Assembly (NCBI GenBank): GCA_963811055.1
Contig: CAWEPQ010000010.1
Span: forward strand, 62,001 to 126,000
Direction of reading: 5' to 3'
Origin: JACVRW01 sp963811055
GTDB taxonomy: Bacteria > Actinomycetota > Thermoleophilia > Solirubrobacterales > Thermoleophilaceae
Length of the DNA: 64,000 nucleotides
Shown: in pieces, positions 9,443-19,265 of the stretch
How the letters are laid out: every line of letters starts with the position of its first letter
Position numbering within the stretch: position 1 is the stretch's first letter
Made by a program: the position numbers and the translations under genes
The notes under the pieces: model-generated
The model's input: the letters and a program-made list of their open reading frames with translations, nothing else
What the model was told of the DNA's origin: nothing
Database searches by the model: none

Positions 9443-10422
9443 CGGTCCCGCGAGAACTCCGTCTCCACTCGCTCCCGGCCGAGCGCGCCGCGGCGAGCCC
9501 GCTCCACGGGGTCGGCGGCCAGGCCCGCGATCGCCTCGGCCAGCGCGGCCACGTCCCCGACGGGCACCACCACTCCTGCGGAGCCCACCGCCTCCGGGTT
9601 GCCCACGCCGTCCGACACGATCACCGGGAGCTCGTGCGCCATGGCCTCCAGCACCGCCAGGGCCTGGCCCTCGCGCTCGGAGGGCAGGACGAACACGTCC
9701 GCGGCGCCGTAGAGGAGATGTGCGTCCGAGCGAAAGCCGAGCGGTCGCACCGCCGCCCCGGCTCGGTCGCCCACCGCCGCGGTGAGCGGGCCGTCGCCCA
9801 CCACGAGCAGCACCACCGGGGCGCCCCTCGACACCGCCAGCTCCGCCGCCGCCACGGCGTCGAGCGGGCGCTTGCGCTCCTCGAGCTGGCCGATGTAGAG
9901 CACGGCCACCGCGTCGTCCTCCAGCCCGAGCGCGGCGCGCGCCGCCTCGCGAGCGCCGGCGTCCCGCGGCGGGGGGAGCTCGGTTCCGTTGAGCACCAGC
10001 CGCAGCCGCGCCCGCGGATCGAGCGCGGCCAGCTCGTCCATCTCGGGCTGTGAGCTGCACAGGACCACGTCCGCCGCACCCAGCACCCCCCGCATGCGCC
10101 GCCGCACCAGCGCCCCGGGCGCGCCGCCGGCGCGGCGCAGGAGGTGCAGCCCGTGCGTGCCCACCGCGGCGGGCCTGCGGCGGAGGGCCGGCAGGGCGAT
10201 CATCGCCGCGGCGTCACCGACCACGTGGAGGACGTCGGCGGCGTCCGCGCGGCCGCGGAGCCGAAGCCGCCCGCGGGCGATCGAGGTGACCGCGCGGAGC
10301 GGCTCGCGTGCCTCGCTGAGGTGGATCCGCTCGTGCTCGAATCCGTCGAGCTCCCCGAGCAGATCGACCAGCGCCTCGCCCCCGCCACCCTCGTGGGGAA
10401 GGATGTGGAGGACGCGCGGCAT
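9394..10422 (-). CDS. GT4 family glycosyltransferase
   Basis: A 342-residue intact GT-B enzyme. It begins MPRVLHILPHEGGGGEALVDLL, has the acceptor-side HVVGDAAAM and GTHGLHLLRR, then the donor half with VLYIGQLEERKRPLDAV, LLVVGDGPL and the PSEREGQALAVLEAMAHELPVI donor motif. Its N-terminus resembles that of the GT4 gene at 29007-30176 (MPRVLVLHNRY). It ends inside the convergent gene at 8271-9442. A TAGCCT box lies 11 nt before the ATG (10434-10439). Confidence 0.8.
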   Translation of the reverse strand: MPRVLHILPHEGGGGEALVDLLGELDGFEHERIHLSEAREPLRAVTSIARGRLRLRGRADAADVLHVVGDAAAMIALPALRRRPAAVGTHGLHLLRRAGGAPGALVRRRMRGVLGAADVVLCSSQPEMDELAALDPRARLRLVLNGTELPPPRDAGAREAARAALGLEDDAVAVLYIGQLEERKRPLDAVAAAELAVSRGAPVVLLVVGDGPLTAAVGDRAGAAVRPLGFRSDAHLLYGAADVFVLPSEREGQALAVLEAMAHELPVIVSDGVGNPEAVGSAGVVVPVGDVAALAEAIAGLAADPVERARRGALGRERVETEFSRDRYLAEMGAVFAELLDR

Positions 10423-10474
10423 CCGTGCCAGGCAGGCTAGTCGCGCCGCAGGCGGGGGGCACCCTCAGGCGCAC

Positions 10475-10480
10475 TACCCT
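10475..10480 (+). promoter_or_regulatory. Putative -10 box TACCCT, leaderless start
   Basis: TACCCT with 9 nt to the GTG at 10490. No Shine-Dalgarno lies in between, consistent with a leaderless transcript. Confidence 0.45.
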
Positions 10481-10489
10481 CGCTCGATC

Positions 10490-11377
10490 GTGCGAGAGCA
10501 ACTGGTTCGACGCCTCAGACGGACGGGCTCGGACCTGCCGGCGCCGGCCAAGAGCGCCGCGCAGGCCGCGCTCTCCGCCGTCGATCCGTTGCTGGTGCGG
10601 CGCTACCGCCGGCGCACCGGCCACACGGACCCGATTCCGCCGATCGCTCTCCGCGCGCGGGTCGGGTCACCCGGGATCGACGCGTTCCTGCGCAACGGCG
10701 AGGCCTACGAGCAGCTGCTACCCGAGGCGCTGGGCAGCGTCGGTCGCTCGCTCCCCGAGTTCGAAAGCGTGCTCGACTTCGGCGTGGGGTGCGGCCGCGT
10801 GCTCGTGCCGCTCTGGCGGCGGTGGGGCAGCGAGACCTCGTTCCGCGGTTGCGACATCGACGAGGGGGCCATCGCCTGGCTGCGCACCCATTACCCGAGC
10901 CTCCCCGTGGAGGTGAACGGGTTCCATCCGCCGCTTCCGTACGCGGCGGAGAGCTTCGACTTCCTCTACTCGGTCTCGGTCTTCACTCACCTCGACGAGC
11001 GCGGGCAGCGGGACTGGCTCGCGGAGGTCCGCAGGGTGCTCAGGCCGGGCGGAGTCGCGCTCCTGACCGTGCACGGCGAGGCGGCCTTTCAGCGGTTCGT
11101 CACGGGTGAGTCGGTGGGGGCGATTCGCTCGGCGTCGGATCGCCTGGCGGCAGGGTCGCTGGCCGAGCGCGGCTTCGTGTACGAGGAGGCGGAGTGGTCG
11201 CGATGGAACGCGCTGCGCTTCATCGGCGACGGTGGCGGTTGGGGGCTGGCGTTCCACTCCGACGACTACCTGCGCCGGCACTGGGGCGAGCTGTTCCCCT
11301 CGCTCCAGATCATCAAGGGAAAGGCCGCGCAGGACCTCGTGCTGCTGGCGGGCCAGCCCGGTGTCCGGGAACCCTGA
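10490..11377 (+). CDS. Class I SAM-dependent methyltransferase
   Basis: A 295-residue methyltransferase. A basic N-terminal arm precedes the Rossmann fold: VLDFGVGCGRVLVPLW (motif I), GCDIDEGAIAW (acidic loop), FDFLYSVSVFTHLDE (motif II) and EVRRVLRPGGVALLTVHGE (motif III). The catalytic part and the C-terminal half (WGLAFHSDDYLRRHWG) align in order with the methyltransferase at 26794-28047 (WGIAFFTAEWLL), so they are paralogues. The GTG start was chosen for the TACCCT box 9 nt upstream. Probably modifies a glycan residue. Confidence 0.75.
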   Translation: MREQLVRRLRRTGSDLPAPAKSAAQAALSAVDPLLVRRYRRRTGHTDPIPPIALRARVGSPGIDAFLRNGEAYEQLLPEALGSVGRSLPEFESVLDFGVGCGRVLVPLWRRWGSETSFRGCDIDEGAIAWLRTHYPSLPVEVNGFHPPLPYAAESFDFLYSVSVFTHLDERGQRDWLAEVRRVLRPGGVALLTVHGEAAFQRFVTGESVGAIRSASDRLAAGSLAERGFVYEEAEWSRWNALRFIGDGGGWGLAFHSDDYLRRHWGELFPSLQIIKGKAAQDLVLLAGQPGVREP

Positions 11378-11380
11378 GAC

Positions 11381-11386
11381 TAGGAT
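11381..11386 (+). promoter_or_regulatory. Putative -10 box TAGGAT, leaderless start
   Basis: TAGGAT with exactly 7 nt to a TTG codon at 11394, in frame with the methyltransferase that follows. Confidence 0.45.
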
Positions 11387-11393
11387 CGGCCCC

Positions 11394-12253
11394 TTGCCGG
11401 CCACATCGACCCCTCAGCCCGACAGCGACCGCTTCACCGACAGCGCGCACTGGGACGAGTACTGGCAGGGAATGAAGCTTCCCGCCGAGGCGAAGCGGGA
11501 TCCCTCAACCCCCCAGGTCAACGCCATCCTCGACGTGTTCGACGCCCACGTGGAGCCCGATCCGTCGAAGGCTGCGCTCGAGGTCGGGGGCGGCCTGGGC
11601 CGCTACCTCGCCTATGTAGGGCGGACCAGCGGCTACCGCTGCGCCGTGCTCGACTTCTCTCCCGAGGGCTGCGAGCTGGCCCGCCGCAACTTCGCGCACC
11701 TGGGGATGCCGCTCGAGGTCCACCAGCGCGACCTAATGGATCCCGGGGACGACGTCGACCGGTTCGATCTCGTCTACTCGCTCGGCCTGATCGAGCACTT
11801 CACCGACCTCACCGGGGTCGTGGCCGCGCACGCGCGACTGGTCCGCCCGGGGGCACGCTGATCCTCGGCGCGCCCAACGTGGTGGGCGTCAACCGCTGGT
11901 TCATGGAACGGCTCGCCCCGGCCCGGATGGCCGTGCACAACGCTGACTGCCTCCGCATCGAGCGCTGGGACACGTTCGAGCAACGACTCGGTCTCGAGCG
12001 CCAGTTCCGGGGCTACGTGGGCGGCTTCGAGCCGCGCGTGTTCGCGGTACGCGAGCGAAAGACCCTGGCCACGCTGCCCGTCTGGGCGCTCACACAGCTG
12101 CTCGTTGCGACGGCCGGTCGCCGGCTGCCGCGCCTGCGCCGCTTCAACCACCCGCTGCTCAGCGGCTATCTCATCGGCGTGTGGCGCGTGCCCGGCGCCC
12201 CGCTAGCGGTACCGGATGCCGCCGACACGCTGAGCGCAGACGCCGGGTGCTGA
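11394..12253 (+). CDS. Class I SAM-dependent methyltransferase (one frameshift)
   Basis: A methyltransferase of about 286 residues. HWDEYWQGMKLP near the N-terminus is followed by ALEVGGGLGRYLAYV (motif I), VLDFSPEGCELA, and FDLVYSLGLIEHFTD (motif II). At a run of five G (11849-11853) the frame is lost; six G would read LVRPGGTLILGAPNVVGVNRW, the expected motif III, and continue to the stop at 12251-12253. The TTG start is favoured by the TAGGAT box; an in-frame GTG at 11361 inside the previous gene is the alternative. It overlaps the next glycosyltransferase start. Confidence 0.7.
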
Positions 12254-13337
12254 TCCTGCCGGCCTGGTACCCGCGAGCTCGAGAACCCGGTCCACGGCAT
12301 CTTCGTGCGCGACCAGGCCCGCGCGATCAGCGCCGGCCACGACGTGGCCGTGCTCTTCCTCGAGCCGGGCGGGCCGCTGGGGCCCCGGCACGCTCGAGGT
12401 GACGGACGAGGTGGAGGAGGGGGTCCGGACCGTGCGCATCCGGGTTCCCCACGGACGGCTCGCGCAAGGTGCGGCTCGTGGCGGGGCTGCTCCGGGGCGT
12501 CCGACGCCTGCGCGCCGGACGGCTTCCGCGCCGACGTCCTTCATGCGCACGTCTTCACGCTCGGCGCCGTGGCCGTGGTGCTGGGCCGCCTGCTCGGCGT
12601 GCCGGTGGTGGTGAGCGAGCACTACAGCGTCTTCCCGCGCCGCCTGGCCTCGCGCGCGGACCTCGCGCTCGCCCGCCTGGCGTTCTCCGGCGCCGAGCTG
12701 GCCGTGCCGGTCTCGGAGAGCCTGCGCAGCGGCAATCGAGGCCTACGGGCTCCACGCCCGTTTCCGGGTGGTGCCCAACCCGGTGGACACCGGCCTGTTC
12801 CGCCCCACGTCGGCCGGAGCCCGGCAAGACCCCCCGCGGCTGCTGGTCATCGAGGCCTGGTGCCGATCAAGGGGATGGCCGCGGCTGCTTCACGCCCTCG
12901 CCGGCCTCGCCGCCCGGGGGCTCGCCTTCCGGGGCTGGACGTGGTGGGAGACGGCCCCGAGCGGGAAGCCTGCGTACGGGGGGCTTGCGGGCGGACTCGG
13001 CCTGTCCGAGCGGGTCGAGTTCCACGGCAGCCGCCCCAGGGCCGAGGTGGCGGAGGCTGATGCGAGCGGCCGACCTGCTCGTGCAGGCGAGTGAATCGGA
13101 GACGCTGTCGGGCGTGGTGCTCGAGGCCCAGGCCAGCGGGCTCCCGGTGGTGGCCGGCGACGTGGGCGGCATACCCGAGGCGCTGGGGCCGGGGCGCGGG
13201 CGTGCTGGTGGCGCCCCGGAGACGTGGACGCCCTCGCCTCAGGTATCGAGGCCGCGTTGCAGCCAGAGCCCGAGCGGTTCGACCGCGCCGCCATCGCGGC
13301 GGCGGCGGCCGAGCGCTTCGGGCCGCGGCGGCGATGA
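12247..13337 (+). pseudogene. GT4 family glycosyltransferase, frame broken several times
   Basis: Across three frames the pieces join into a normal GT-B enzyme: VLILPAWYPRELENPVHGIFVRDQA, then DVLHAHVFTLGAV, VVVSEHYSVFPRRLASRADL, VVPNPVDTGLFRP, and the donor motif ASESETLSGVVLEAQASGLPVV with DVGGIPEALG. The start GTG overlaps the stop of the methyltransferase. At least six single-base changes are needed, mostly at C/G runs (for example near 12271, 12386 and 12449). Neighbours show the same defect, so local sequence error is more likely than a true pseudogene. The end is uncertain: the TGA at 13337 or some 90 nt later. Confidence 0.6.
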
Positions 13338-13430
13338 AGACCGCTGGCGGGGTCTACGCCGAGGCCGATGAGCTGGCCGGGCGCCGGGCCGGGGGGTGCG
13401 GCTCCGCGCCGCGCGCCGCTCCTGACCCGG

Positions 13431-14219
13431 TTATTCCGCCGGCCGGCGCGCGGCCATCATCTCCGTGGACGGGCCCCTCGCCGCACACGGAGACGAGCAG
13501 CAGCTCCAGCGGGGCCAGCAGAGCGCCCAGCACGCGCCCGGCGCCCGGCCGGCGCGCGAGGGATCCGGGTCAGGACCCCCCAAGCCCCGCGCAGCAGCCT
13601 GCTGTCCGAGTCCACCGGACCGTTCATGAGGACGAACGCGGGCCGGCGCCAGAGCGGCTCGAGCCCGGCGGCCCGCACCAGCGCCTCGATCTCCGCCAGC
13701 GGACGGCTGACCTGGTGCGCGCCGGCCCGGCGCGGGCCGTGCACGAAGTTCTCGGTGAACACGAGCAGGCCGCCAGGCCTCAGCATCCGCGCCAGGTTGG
13801 CGAACGCCCGCCCGTAGGCGTCGTCGTCGGTGATGTGGAAGAGCATGTCCATCGCCGAGATCGCGTCGAATCTTCCCGGCGAGGGGTGCCGTCCGCGGCG
13901 CCGATGTCGAGCTGGACGAACTCGTGCCCGGAAAGCGCTCGCGCAGGCGGCCGACCGCGGCGTCGGTGAGGTCCGCCCCCGTGATCTGGCGCGCGCCCAG
14001 CTCGGCCCAGCGCTCGACGTAGAAGCCGCTGCCCGTGCCCACATCCAGCACCTCCGGTGCCCGTCCGCGCACGAGCGGCCCGATGCGGCGGAGGAAGACC
14101 CTGCGGCGAACGCGGTACATCCATCGGTTGAACGGCTCCCCCAAGCCCAGCCACCCCACCCCGCTGAGGGTGTCGCTCTCGGCGAGCCGCCGTTCCCAGT
14201 AGGAGCGTTCTCCGTCCAT
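13431..14219 (-). CDS. Class I SAM-dependent methyltransferase (frameshifted)
   Basis: A methyltransferase of about 260 residues starting MDGERSYWERRLAESDTL, with VLDVGTGSGFYVERW (motif I), TGADLTDAAVGRL, FDAISAMDMLFHITDDDAY (motif II) and MLRPGGLLVFTENFVHG (motif III). The frame changes near 13910 and again near the 3' end (about 13460-13540), probably through one-base errors at C/G runs. It faces the broken glycosyltransferase at 12247. A TAGACT box is 9 nt before the ATG. Role: likely glycan methylation. Confidence 0.65.
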   Translation of the reverse strand: MDGERSYWERRLAESDTLSGVGWLGLGEPFNRWMYRVRRRVFLRRIGPLVRGRAPEVLDVGTGSGFYVERWAELGARQITGADLTDAAVGRLRERFPGTSSSSSTSAPRTAPLAGKIRRDLGDGHALPHHRRRRLRAGVRQPGADAEAWRPARVHRELRARPAPGRRAPGQPSAGGDRGAGAGRRARAALAPARVRPHERSGGLGQQAAARGLGGPDPDPSRAGRAPGACWALCWPRWSCCSSPCAARGPSTEMMAARRPAE

Positions 14220-14228
14220 GGCGCGGCG

Positions 14229-14234
14229 AGTCTA
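14229..14234 (-). promoter_or_regulatory. Putative -10 box TAGACT, leaderless start
   Basis: TAGACT on the minus strand with 9 nt to the ATG at 14219. Confidence 0.45.
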
Positions 14235-15580
14235 GGGACGCCGCAGCCGGGTGCGGATGCGCGCGGCGAGCAGGCGGTAGTCGTGGATCTCGTCCCGCCC
14301 GGGCCTGGGCGCGCCCGCGCCCAGGCCGGTGACCTTGCGGAAGAAGTACCAGGCCACCACGGTCGTGGCGATGTAGGAGACGCTGGAGGCCAGCGCCGCA
14401 CCCACCGCGCCCAGCGCGGGGATCAGCGACGCGTAGAGGGCCAGCGTCAGCGGCGTGACCATCAGCACGTTGTAGAGCGAGTACTGGGGCTTGCCCTTGC
14501 CCACGATGGTGGAGCTGAGTACGCCGCCCACGGCCACGAACGACACGCCGGGGATCAGCAGCAGCCCGAGCACCACCGCCCCCTCGAAGTCCGGCCCGTA
14601 CACGGCGGGCACCAGGAGCAGGGCCAGCGCCAGCACCACGCTCATCACCAGCGCGATGAGCACGGCGTGGCGCACCGACTTCACCAGGACCATGTCCAGG
14701 GCGCCCCGCTCCTCGGTGGCGTCCAGCGCCGCCACGCGGGGCATGACCACCGACGCGAGCGCCCGCGGCATCAGCTGCCCCAGCGCGGTGACCGACACGG
14801 CCACGGCGTAGCGGCCCACCTCCCCCTGGCTCACCAACGCGTTGAGCACGAACAGGTCCGCGCGGTAGTTGAAGAGCTGGAGGATGTTCCCGACGTTGGC
14901 GCGCAGGCCGAAGGACACGGCTGCCGGGCCTGCGACAGGGTCTGGCGCATCCAGCCCACCGGGGCGGCGCCGAAGGTGCGCGCTCCCCAGAGGTAGGAGC
15001 CCAGGGCCACCACGGCATGCGACGCGCTCACTCCGGCCACCGCGCCCGTGACGCCGTAGGCCGCGCCCAGCGCGCCACCGAGCAGGAGCGCCACGCCGTT
15101 CTGCGCCCCGATCGCGATGGCGAAGGCCTCGTAGCGATCCGTGGCCAGCGCGGTGTACGAGCTGTAGGTCCACGAGAGCGAGAAGGGCAGCGCCGCCACG
15201 CCCACGGCCAGCGCGGTGAGCGACACGCTGCGGAAGAGGCTGTCCTGGAGGAGCACGCCCAGGCCCATGCCGAGGGCGGCAGCCACCACGCCGAGCACGA
15301 GCGCCACCAGCTGGGCCTGGCGCAGGGCCGCGGCCGGGTTCCAGCTGCCGCGGCTGACGCGGTAGTTGAGGCCCACCTCCACGCCGAGACTGCACACCAC
15401 CGTGAGCACGAGGGTGGTGGTGAGCACCAGGTTGAACTCGCCCGTGGCGCCCGGGCCCAGCAGCCGCGCGACCGCGATGCCCAGCAGGCCGCCCGTGACC
15501 GCGGACACCACCTGGGCCGCCATGGCGAGGGTTGCCCCGGCGCCGACGGTGCGCCGCGGGGTGCCGGGGGGCTCGGACAC
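14232..15580 (-). CDS. Wzx-type polysaccharide flippase (one frameshift)
   Basis: A MATE/MVF-fold flippase of about 448 residues and 12-14 helices that would turn lipid-linked repeat units over to the outer leaflet. N-terminal MAAQVVSAVTGGLLGIAVARLLGPGATGEFNL and the mid-protein LRANVGNILQLFNYRADLFVLNAL are typical. The frame breaks near 14930: one extra C in GCCCGGCAG joins TLSQAR to PAAVSFGLRANVG. A second flippase is at 23107-24633, so the locus may make two glycans or carry a redundant pair. Confidence 0.75.
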
Positions 15581-15644
15581 CCGAGTGCTTCTACCAGGCC
15601 CGTCACCCGCATCCGCCGCGCCGGGTGCCGTTCTGCTCCGCCAC

Positions 15645-15650
15645 TATGCT
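15645..15650 (+). promoter_or_regulatory. Putative -10 box TATGCT, leaderless start
   Basis: TATGCT with 9 nt to the TTG at 15660, whose frame reads LSRVLVISFSDLGRDARL, a typical glycosyltransferase N-terminus. Confidence 0.45.
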
Positions 15651-15659
15651 CGCCGCCGC

Positions 15660-16827
15660 TTGAGCCGCGTTCTCGTCATCTCCTTCAGCGACCTGGGCCG
15701 CGATGCGCGTCTGGAGCGGCAGATCGGCTTCCTGCGCACCCGCCACGACGTGGTGGCCGCGGGCCTCGGACCCCGCCGCGGGACGACGTGGAGTTCGTGG
15801 ACCTTCGCCCGCCGGTCGCCGGGCGGGGCTGATCCACCAGCTGCGTCGCGCGGCCCTGGCGGTGCGGTTGCTCCTGCGGCGCTCAGAGGCCGCCTACTGG
15901 GGCGTCCTCCTTCACCGCACGGCGTCGAGCGCTTGAGGGCGTGCAGGCGGACCTGGTGCTGGCCAACGACGTGGAGGCGCTGCCGCTGGCCTGCCGGGTG
16001 GCCGCCGGCGGGCCCGTCTTGTTCGACGCCCAGAGTGGGCCCGGCCCAGTACGAGCACATGCGCTGGTGGCGGCTGCTGATGCGGCCGCAGGTGGACTCG
16101 CTGCTGGGCGGTACCTGCCGCGCGTGGCCGCTATGACCACGGTGGCGCCGGGGATCGCGGAGCGCTACGAGCGGAGTACGGCGCCGGCCGCCGGGTGGTG
16201 ACCAATGCCGCTCCGGCGCGCGGACCTGCTGCCCACGCCGGCCGCACGAGCCCATCCGGCTGCTGCACCACGGCGGAGCCCATCCCGAGCGCAGGCTGGA
16301 GCTGATGATCGAGGCGGTCGGGGGCTGGGCGGCGGGATGACGCTGGACCTGGCGCTGCTGCCGACCAACCCGAGCTACCTCGCCGGCTGTGGGCGCGGCC
16401 GGGACGCGACGTGCGGGTCGTTCCCCGAGCCGATGCGGATCGTAGGCCCGGCGGTGGCCAACGACTACGACGCCGGGGTGATCTTCTTCCCGCCGCTCAC
16501 GAGAACCTGGCGCACACCCTGCCCAACAAGCTGTTCGACTTCCTCCAGGCGCGGCTGGCGCTCGTCGCGGGGCCATCGCCGGAGATGGGGCGATCGTGCG
16601 CGAGTTCGACTGCGGGGTGGTGGCGCCGGCGTTCACGGTCGACGCCCTCGCTCAACCCTCGAGGGGCTCACCCCTGCGCGCATCGACGAGCTGAAGCAGG
16701 GCGCCGGGCGAGCCGCCGAGGTGCACAACGCGGAGACCAACGCCGGTGTGGTGCTCGGGCTCGTCGCGGCCGGCCCCGCGGCGCCGCCGAGGGCCGCCGC
16801 GACCGCCCCGCGCGGCACTCCTGGTGA
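15660..16827 (+). pseudogene. GT4-like glycosyltransferase, frame broken several times
   Basis: Pieces in three frames assemble into one GT-B protein of about 390 residues: VLVISFSDLGRDARLERQIGF, VEFVDLRPPVAGRGL, ADLVLANDVEALPLACR, an AQYEHMRWWRLLMRPQVDSLLGG segment, VAAMTTVAPGIAERYE, LLHHGG and LAHTLPNKLFDFLQARLALV. The last is the donor-binding helix of this group. At least six indels are needed. The final frame ends with the TGA at 16825-16827, which overlaps the GTG of the next gene as elsewhere in this genome. Sequence error is likelier than decay. Confidence 0.6.
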
Positions 16828-18083
16828 TCGTCCACCCCTATCCGCCCGTGCCCTCCGTGGGCAGCAACCGCTGGGGCGCGATCGTGAAGTACCTCCGCCG
16901 GCTGGGCCACGACGTGTCCGTGGTCACCACCGGGGCGTTCGGCCCGCGGCCCGGCGGCGAGGAGCGCGACGCCACCGGACCACCGACCTCATGGCGCTCC
17001 CGTGGCTGCGGCCGGCTCGTGCGGGCTCGGCCCCGCTGGCGCGCGCCCAGCGGAGGCCGGGCCGCCGCGCCGCCGCCGGTGCCCGGCCTCCCGCCGGCTC
17101 ACCCAGACGTCGTGCCGGACGCCTTCCTCCTCTGTGGGCGCCGATGGCCTACAGGGCCGCGGCCGGCTGCGCGAGCGCGCGCCGACTGCGTGATCACGAG
17201 CTCCCCGAGCGAGTCGACCCACTTCATCGGCATGGCGCTCCAGCGGCGCGGCATCGCGTGGTGGCGGACTTCCGCGACGGCTGGATCTTCGAGCCCTACC
17301 GGCCCCGCTACCGACGCGCCCCAGCGCGCGCTGGACGCGGCTCGAGCGGATGGTCGTGCGCAGCGCCGACACGGTGATCGCCGCCACGCGGCCGATCGCC
17401 GAGGACTTCCGGGCCCGGCTGGGCTGGACGCGCTGCACGTGCCGAACGGCTGGGACCCCGATCTGGACCCTGCGCCGGCGCCGGCCCGGCGAGCCCCAGC
17501 GACTGCCCGTCACGCTGGTGCACACCGGGAAGCTGAGCGGGCTCCGCGGCCGCGACCCGAGCGTGCTGTTCGCGGGCGTGCGCCTCGCGCTCGACCGGGA
17601 GCCCTGGCTCGCGTCCGCGTGCGCCTCCCGCTGGCCGGGCCGGCAGCGACACCACCGAGGCGCGGATGATGGGGAGCTCCGGGCTGGACGGCGTGCTCGA
17701 GTACGCCGGCCAGCTCTCCCGCGCCGAGTCCCTGGCCCTCCAGCGCAGCGCGGACGCACTCGTGCTGCTCACCTCCGCGCGACGTCTGCGAGGCCACCGG
17801 CAAGCTGTTCGAGTACCTGGCCGCCGGCCGTCCGATCCTGGCGCTGGCCGCGGGCAACGAGGCCGCGCGCATCGTGCAGGAGACGGGCACGGGGGTGACC
17901 GTCGACCAGGACGACGTGGAGGGCGTGGCGGCGGCCGTGGCCCAGGCGGGCCGCGGAGGGCTCTCGCGGAGCTATTCGCCCCATGGCCTCGATCCGTACA
18001 CCTACCCGTCGCCCGCCGCGCAGGTGGCCGATGCGGTGGAGCGGAGCATCGCCCGTTCGCAAGGCCGTCGGCGCGCTGCGTAA
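16824..18083 (+). pseudogene. GT4-like glycosyltransferase, frame broken several times
   Basis: Segments in three frames form one GT-B enzyme: LVIVHPYPPVPSVGSNRWGAI, YLRRLGHDVSVVTTGAFGP, CVITSSPSESTHFIGMALQ, VADFRDGWIFEPYRPRY, TLVHTGKLSGLRGRDP, YAGQLSRAESLALQRSADALVLL and GKLFEYLAAGRPILALA. This is the pattern of surface-glycan glycosyltransferases that carry a DFRDGW segment. From about 17790 the frame is intact to the stop at 18081-18083. At least seven indels occur before it. The stop codon TAA is also the first bases of the -10 box of the next gene. Confidence 0.6.
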
Positions 18084-18086
18084 CCT
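18081..18086 (+). promoter_or_regulatory. Putative -10 box TAACCT, leaderless start
   Basis: TAACCT with 8 nt to the ATG at 18095; it overlaps the stop codon of the preceding gene. Confidence 0.45.
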
Positions 18087-18094
18087 CACCCCGC

Positions 18095-19265
18095 ATGGGG
18101 GAATGCGACCTCGCCGTCGTGGGCGGCGGCATCCTCGGGCTCGCGGTGGCGCGTGAGCTGAAGACCCGCCATCCCGGGCTCGAGACGGTCGTGCTCGAGG
18201 CCGCGGACCGCGTGGGCACGGGCCAGACCGGCCACAACAGCGGCGTTATCCACGCCGGCATCTACTACGCGCCCGGGTCGCTCAAGGCGCGCATGTGCGT
18301 GGCCGGGGCGCGCCTCATGTACGAGCTCTGCGAACGGCGCGGGATCGCTTACGAGCGCTGCGGCAAGCTGATCGTGGCCAGGAACGAGGGCGAGCTGGGA
18401 CGTCTGGACGAGCTCGAGCGCCGCGGACGCGAAAACGCCGTGCCGGGCCTGCGCAGGCTCGACGCCGAGGGGCTGAAGGAGGTCGAGCCGCACTGCGTGG
18501 GCGTGTCGGCGCTGCACTCCCCGGACACCGGGATCGTGAACTTCGCCGACGTGGCGCGGGCGCTGGCCGACGACCTCGGCGAACACGGTGTGCCCGTGGC
18601 CACCGGCGCCGCGGTCCGCGCGGTCGACCAGCGGAACGGGCGGGTCGCGCTCACGCCATGCCGGCGGCGAGATGCGGGCGCGCTTCGCCGTCTTCGCCGC
18701 GGGTGCCGCGGCCGACCGGCTGGCGGTCCTCGCCGGCGCGCCCGCCGACCCGCGCATCATTCCCTTCCGCGGCAGCTACCTGAAGCTCAGCCCCGAGCGC
18801 CGCGACCTGGTGCGGGGAATGATCTATCCCGTGCCCGACCCCTCGCTCCCCTTCCTGGGCGTGCACCTGACCCGGCACATCGACGGCGAGGTGTCGCTCG
18901 GTCCTACCGCCCTGCTCGCCCCGAACGGTGCGCTCACGCGCACGGCCACCTGGCCCGGCACCTGGCGTATGGCGCGGCGCTGGTGGCGCACCGGCATCAG
19001 CGAGCTGCGCCACGCGATGAGCAAGCGCGCCCTGGCGCGGGAGGCCGCCGTCTACGTGCCCCAGCTCGAGGCCCGGGACTTCCAGCCCTACTTCGCGGGC
19101 GTCCGCGCCCAGGCCCTCGGCCGCGACGGCAGCTTGGTGGACGACTTCGTGGTGTCGGAGACCGAGCGCGCCCTGCACGTGCGGAACGCGCCTTCCCCCG
19201 CCGCCACCTCCTCGCTCGCACTCGCCGGCCTGATCGCCGACCGCGCCGAGCCGGGACTCAGCTAG
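18095..19265 (+). CDS. lhgO: L-2-hydroxyglutarate oxidase family FAD-dependent oxidoreductase (one frameshift)
   Basis: A DAO-fold flavoprotein of about 389 residues that oxidises L-2-hydroxyglutarate to 2-oxoglutarate in known members. The dinucleotide motif is VVGGGILGLAVARE, followed by the family-typical TGQTGHNSGVIHAGIYYAPGS, GIAYERCGKLIVA and SPDTGIVNFADVARAL; RGSYLKLS and ALGRDGSLVDDFV lie in the second half. The frame is lost near 18656: dropping one C from ACGCCATG joins GRVALT to HAGGEMRARFAVFAAG. It is an odd metabolic gene inside a glycan locus and has its own promoter-like box. Confidence 0.85.

Noticed and set aside
12247..18083. True pseudogene island or recent horizontal decay
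   Set aside because: All breaks are single-base, many at C/G runs, codon use stays normal after each break, and start/stop overlaps between genes are preserved; this fits sequence error better.
18651..19261. Extension of the membrane-protein frame at 20999 through the lhgO region
   Set aside because: The extension is antisense to a well-supported lhgO and reads as low-complexity; a one-base slip near 19290 with a stop at 19262 is simpler.
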